Source of the DNA: Gadus chalcogrammus
Taxonomy: Eukaryota > Chordata > Actinopteri > Gadiformes > Gadidae
Direction of reading: 5' to 3'
Length of the DNA stretch: 64,000 bases
Assembly: GCF_026213295.1 (NCBI RefSeq)
Contig: NC_079421.1
Location: forward strand, 21,970,970-22,034,969
Of the stretch, positions 60,873-64,000 are shown in pieces (position 1 is the first letter of the stretch; the number at the start of each line of letters is the position of its first letter). A program made the position numbers and the translations under genes. The notes below the pieces were generated by a model that made no database searches, was not told where the DNA came from, and worked only from the letters and a program-made list of their open reading frames with translations.

Positions 60873-61707
60873 AGGGGGAGAACAGCCTAATGCAGCCTGC
60901 TTGGTATCCGCTCGGCGTGCCCAGATACCAAGGATGAATAAGTGGCGGCGCTGTTTAAAAGAGAGGCCTTCAGCGCGGCAGCGGCTTTGCTCCACCAAGG
61001 GTGGAGCCGCGTGTCAGGTGACCACAGGTGCGCTGACGGTGAACACCGATGTCACATCCTTGGAAAGCAACTAAATATGTTCTCCTAAATAAATTACCCC
61101 CTCGCCATGAATATGATGAACACATTTGAATGCAGCCGGAGCCACTTTGAGTGTCCTTCCCTTTTCCGATGTTTGCAGAATCCCGTTATGACTGGGAACG
61201 AAGACCACGGCTTTGAATTGAGTGTGTATCGAATGATTCCCTCACTCCGTAGGAACTGTACCTGCAGTTCCTTTCCCCTTTCTTGCACTCAACCAAAGCT
61301 CAGGACAGGCGGGCCCACCACCACCAAGTGAACATACATAATGTAAAGGCCGTATGGATTCCCGGTAAACGCCAAAGGTATAAATGATGTATGTGCGCAA
61401 TGCCCGTGAAGATAAATGGACAGAGGGGGGGGGACGGGGGGCTCGTCAGCGGTCGCTCGTCCTGGACCGAAGGCATCTGTCTGGGAGTGGCTGTAATTGG
61501 CTGCAGTATGGCGCGGGCTCATTAATATGGAGCCCAGGGGAAGGAGACAGCCAACTTCCCTCTGTGTTTGATTGTTTGAAAGTGTCTCCATTGATGCTAA
61601 ACGCAGTGCTCCCGGGCCCATCCAGGCCCTGTTGCCTGCTTCGTTAAAAATACTGCAAAATGAATATTAATGTCATTCGGCTCTGGATGCCTCGGAAAGA
61701 GGCCCCT
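60873..61707. other. unique intergenic sequence
   Basis: Mid-GC. G9ACG6-type run at 61424-61440. Nothing recognised. Confidence 0.4.
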
Positions 61708-61759
61708 GTGTGTGTGTGTGTGTGTGTGTCTGTGTGTCTGTGTGTCTGTGTGTGTCTGC
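61708..61759. repeat. (GT)n with TCTG interruptions
   Basis: GTGTGTGTGTGTGTGTGTGT then CTGTGTGT units. Confidence 0.95.
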
Positions 61760-62094
61760 GGGGCTCTGAGTGAGGAGGGCAGGGGGGAGAGAGGGCTAGG
61801 AGGGGAGAGGCGTACTGTGGCGGGGCGCCATCAGTTTAACGCCTGTTACCGGGGCTTCATTATCGTAAGCACTTTGCCTGTTGAGGACGGGTCCGGTCGC
61901 CACAGGCAGACCCCCCAGACCCCCCCCCCCCTCAAGACCCCACACCCCCCTCGCATAGTCCACGTCGGAGCTCTTATCTCGGCGTGGCGCGTTCGCTACG
62001 AGATCAGAGAACGTTGTGAGCTACTTTAAACCTTTTTAGTTTTCGTAGGGTCCATATTCGAGTTAAAGCGCAGCCAAAAAAAAACAAGACGTTG
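61760..62094. other. unique GC-rich sequence
   Basis: C11 run at 61921-61931. No exon. Confidence 0.4.
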
Positions 62095-62290
62095 TTTTGT
62101 GACGGGCGAGCATCCAACCAATCAGGAGCAGGGCCTCTCTTGGGGCGGGCCCGCACGGTTCTGTTTGTGGAGATAACAATAAAGCCACATATGTCCACCT
62201 GGTTTCCAGTCTCCGTGCGTGGTACCGTGTGCCTCTCACTTTGTTCGGCTGGTTATTAAAGGTGTTACCTTGGCTCGCTACAGCACCTGT
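62095..62290 (+). promoter_or_regulatory. promoter-like patch or LTR-like fragment
   Basis: Within 100 bp there is a CCAAT-type site (AACCAATCAGG), a GC-box (TTGGGGCGGGCCCG) and a downstream AACAATAAAGCC that contains AATAAA-like ATAAAG. This order also fits a retroviral-type LTR. No TG...CA ends with a short flanking duplication were found. The following 62219-62566 stretch is open in two frames, one starting MVPCASHFVRLVIKG, but neither has a domain. Confidence 0.25.
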
Positions 62291-63037
62291 GATTCTGCGG
62301 CCTATACCCGACCTTTGCTCAGGTTTTATTCCTCAGTCTCTCCCGTCGGCAGCTCTGCGACCTTCAGAGTGTCTCAGCCTCTCCGTCTCCCTCCGACACC
62401 TGTTCCTGCCGCCATTGTCAGTGTTGTACAAAACGTGTGCGCTCGCTCCTGCTTGCGACGATGCGTCCACAATTACGACCACAAAGACGCCGCGTTGAAA
62501 CGTGTTATCCTTGATTTGCACATTGTCGCGAGGGGCGACAATGTTAAAGGAGTTTTCCTCCATTAATATTGCACTACGTACCAGTTGTTAGCATGTGTTA
62601 TATGTGTTGTGGTTTTGTTCCAGGTGCTGCCGTTGCTCAGTTCGTAGTAGGGACCCTGTTGATTCCATCCTCCCGTTGATTCCATCCTCCTGTTTATTGC
62701 AGATTTTCCTCATCCTCAACCAGAGATCTGGTTTCACATTCACCATCTCCTGCCTCAGTGAACAGTAAAGTTGTATCATTTAGGGGATGGTGTGTACAAG
62801 ATATTAGTTTTTGTAAACACACAAACTGGTGTCAGGTGTCGATCTCGGTGAAGGCTATCAAGAAGGGCTTAAGAGGCAATAACAACCTAATCTATGAACT
62901 CTTGAGGATCATAAATTATACATACGCCCAGATGCTATCCAGATTGGAGATCACAGCTGAATGTTTGAAAACCGAAGAAAAAAACCTCCACCTTCATTAA
63001 CCCGCGGTTAGGAGACGCATTTAACACGAGGGGAAGG
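62291..63037. other. unique sequence
   Basis: A tandem GTTGATTCCATCCTCC appears twice at 62658-62690. Nothing else recognised. Confidence 0.4.
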
Positions 63038-63105
63038 GGTGAGGGTGGGGGGGTGAGGGGGGGGTTGGGAGGGTGAGTTGGGGTGTGGGTTGGGAGGCAG
63101 AGTAT
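63038..63105. repeat. G-rich tract
   Basis: GGGTGAGGGTGGGGGGGTGA and GGGGTTGGGAGGGTGAG: G-quadruplex pattern on the plus strand. Confidence 0.9.
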
Positions 63106-63600
63106 GGCATTGTCAGATAAGCAAACATAAACATGTCATTAGAAGGGGGTAAAGAGACTGCGCCGAGCTGCTAATGTGTCAGTCTCTTTACCAGACTGCT
63201 ATCGGTTGGCCACGAGCGGATGAATTATTAATTACAGAATACATAGAGCTCTCGCTGGGGAGGCTGTGTGTATCTTCAGAGCAGAGGGATGTCCAAGGTT
63301 AAATTAAACCGGTTTCCCTCGGCATCTATTTAACGATAAAGACGTCGGAAATACCTATAATTGGTTTGAAACAAAGCCTGAACGAGCCCCGCGGTCAGAT
63401 CAGTCCGACTACCTTTGCTTGTCTTTGTTCAACATTAACACTGCTGCAATTAACTGTCCTCTGGTCAACCCGTGCCCTACTTCCCCCCTGCTGCAGTCAG
63501 GGGGGAACCCTACTCGTTCATCTTCAACGTACAGATTGTAGAATATAAGAAAAGTTATATGTGCAATGGATAAAATAGTCTCTATTATGTGTGTTGCATG
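63106..63600. other. unique sequence
   Basis: Includes AGACTGCGCC and TTTAACGATAAAGACG. Nothing recognised. Confidence 0.4.
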
Positions 63601-63751
63601 TATTATGTGCATATGTGTATTGCGTTCATACACACACACACACACATGCGTGCAGGCCTTGCACACACACTCGTAAACACATATTTATTTATTTAAGTAC
63701 TGTAGATGTGACAAATGGAATAAATTGTCGGCATTATGTATAAGTAAAGAA

Positions 63752-63755
<4 letters not shown>
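63601..63755. other. CA-rich patches in AT-rich DNA
   Basis: Short CA stretches at 63630-63645 and 63661-63682, otherwise unique. Confidence 0.7.

Positions 63756-63800
<45 letters not shown>
63756..63800. repeat. (CA)n microsatellite, ~22 units
   Basis: Perfect array between AAAAA and TAGAAT. Confidence 0.98.
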
Positions 63801-63803
<3 letters not shown>

Positions 63804-64000
63804 AATCCATAGTTAACATCCCAACAATGGCAGCTTGATGTCACCTTGGTTAATAGAATTTGATAGCAGATGCTTCAATTATTCATCCCCCTTTAAAGAG
63901 AGAAACCCAACCGCACTGGCTGCTCCCTGCCTCCTCCTCCACCTCCTCCTCCACCACCTCCCCGTCAGTGAACCAGTCTGCGGTTCCACAGCGCTGGTGG
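63801..64000. other. unique sequence, window end
   Basis: CCTCCTCCTCCACCTCCTCC at 63930-63949 and its extension to 63961 is a short CCT/CCA repeat. The window ends inside unique DNA. Confidence 0.5.

Overview
This is vertebrate, almost certainly teleost-fish, nuclear DNA with no convincing protein-coding gene. Three things support a fish. (CA)n/(GT)n, (GA)n and poly-G/poly-C arrays are extremely dense. The window carries the 3' ends of two familiar fish retroelement types: a tail containing 'AAGCGTCTGCTAAATG' and a tail containing 'AAAGCGCTTTGAG' followed by 'TATAAATG'. There are also several short foldback or terminal-inverted-repeat (TIR) elements. The very high microsatellite load resembles that reported for cod-like fishes, but the species cannot be settled from sequence alone. 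Every long open frame seen lies in simple repeat or lacks a recognisable domain. The window reads as intergenic or large-intron sequence, possibly a gene desert with regulatory blocks.

Layout. 0-6.5 kb: a (CT)n array, an inverted pair of ~140-bp elements bracketing a 642-bp TIR element with apparent TAA target duplications, a long (CA)n array, and two retroelement 3' ends. 6.5-17.9 kb: mostly unique AT-rich DNA with a compound GT/AT array and a dense homeodomain-core cluster near 15.35 kb. 17.9-26 kb: an AT palindrome, a hairpin with a microsatellite core, GC-rich and proline-codon-like minisatellites, and a foldback cluster at 25 kb. 26-31 kb: the first copy of a ~195-bp dispersed repeat, a GC-rich block and a possible hAT-like fragment. 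31-36.7 kb: a TIR element with perfect 16-bp ends and a perfect 9-bp flanking duplication, (CA)n and (GA)n arrays, an inverted second copy of the 5.8-kb retroelement, and a perfect 12-bp-stem hairpin. 37.3-38.4 kb: the second copy of the 195-bp repeat directly abutting a 21-bp minisatellite of ~38 units. 38.4-49 kb: dense GT/CA, GGA and poly-G arrays. 49.6-51.8 kb: AT-rich DNA with the look of conserved non-coding sequence. 51.9-64 kb: a 350-bp (GA) tract, a GC hairpin, CA/CACG arrays, ATGG-type and 23-bp minisatellites, and a promoter-like patch at 62.1 kb.

No gene cooperation can be described, because no gene was established. Three short segments with splice-site-like borders are listed as weak exon candidates. 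The most informative content is the set of dispersed or inverted element families that occur more than once, or with intact terminal repeats, within this single window.
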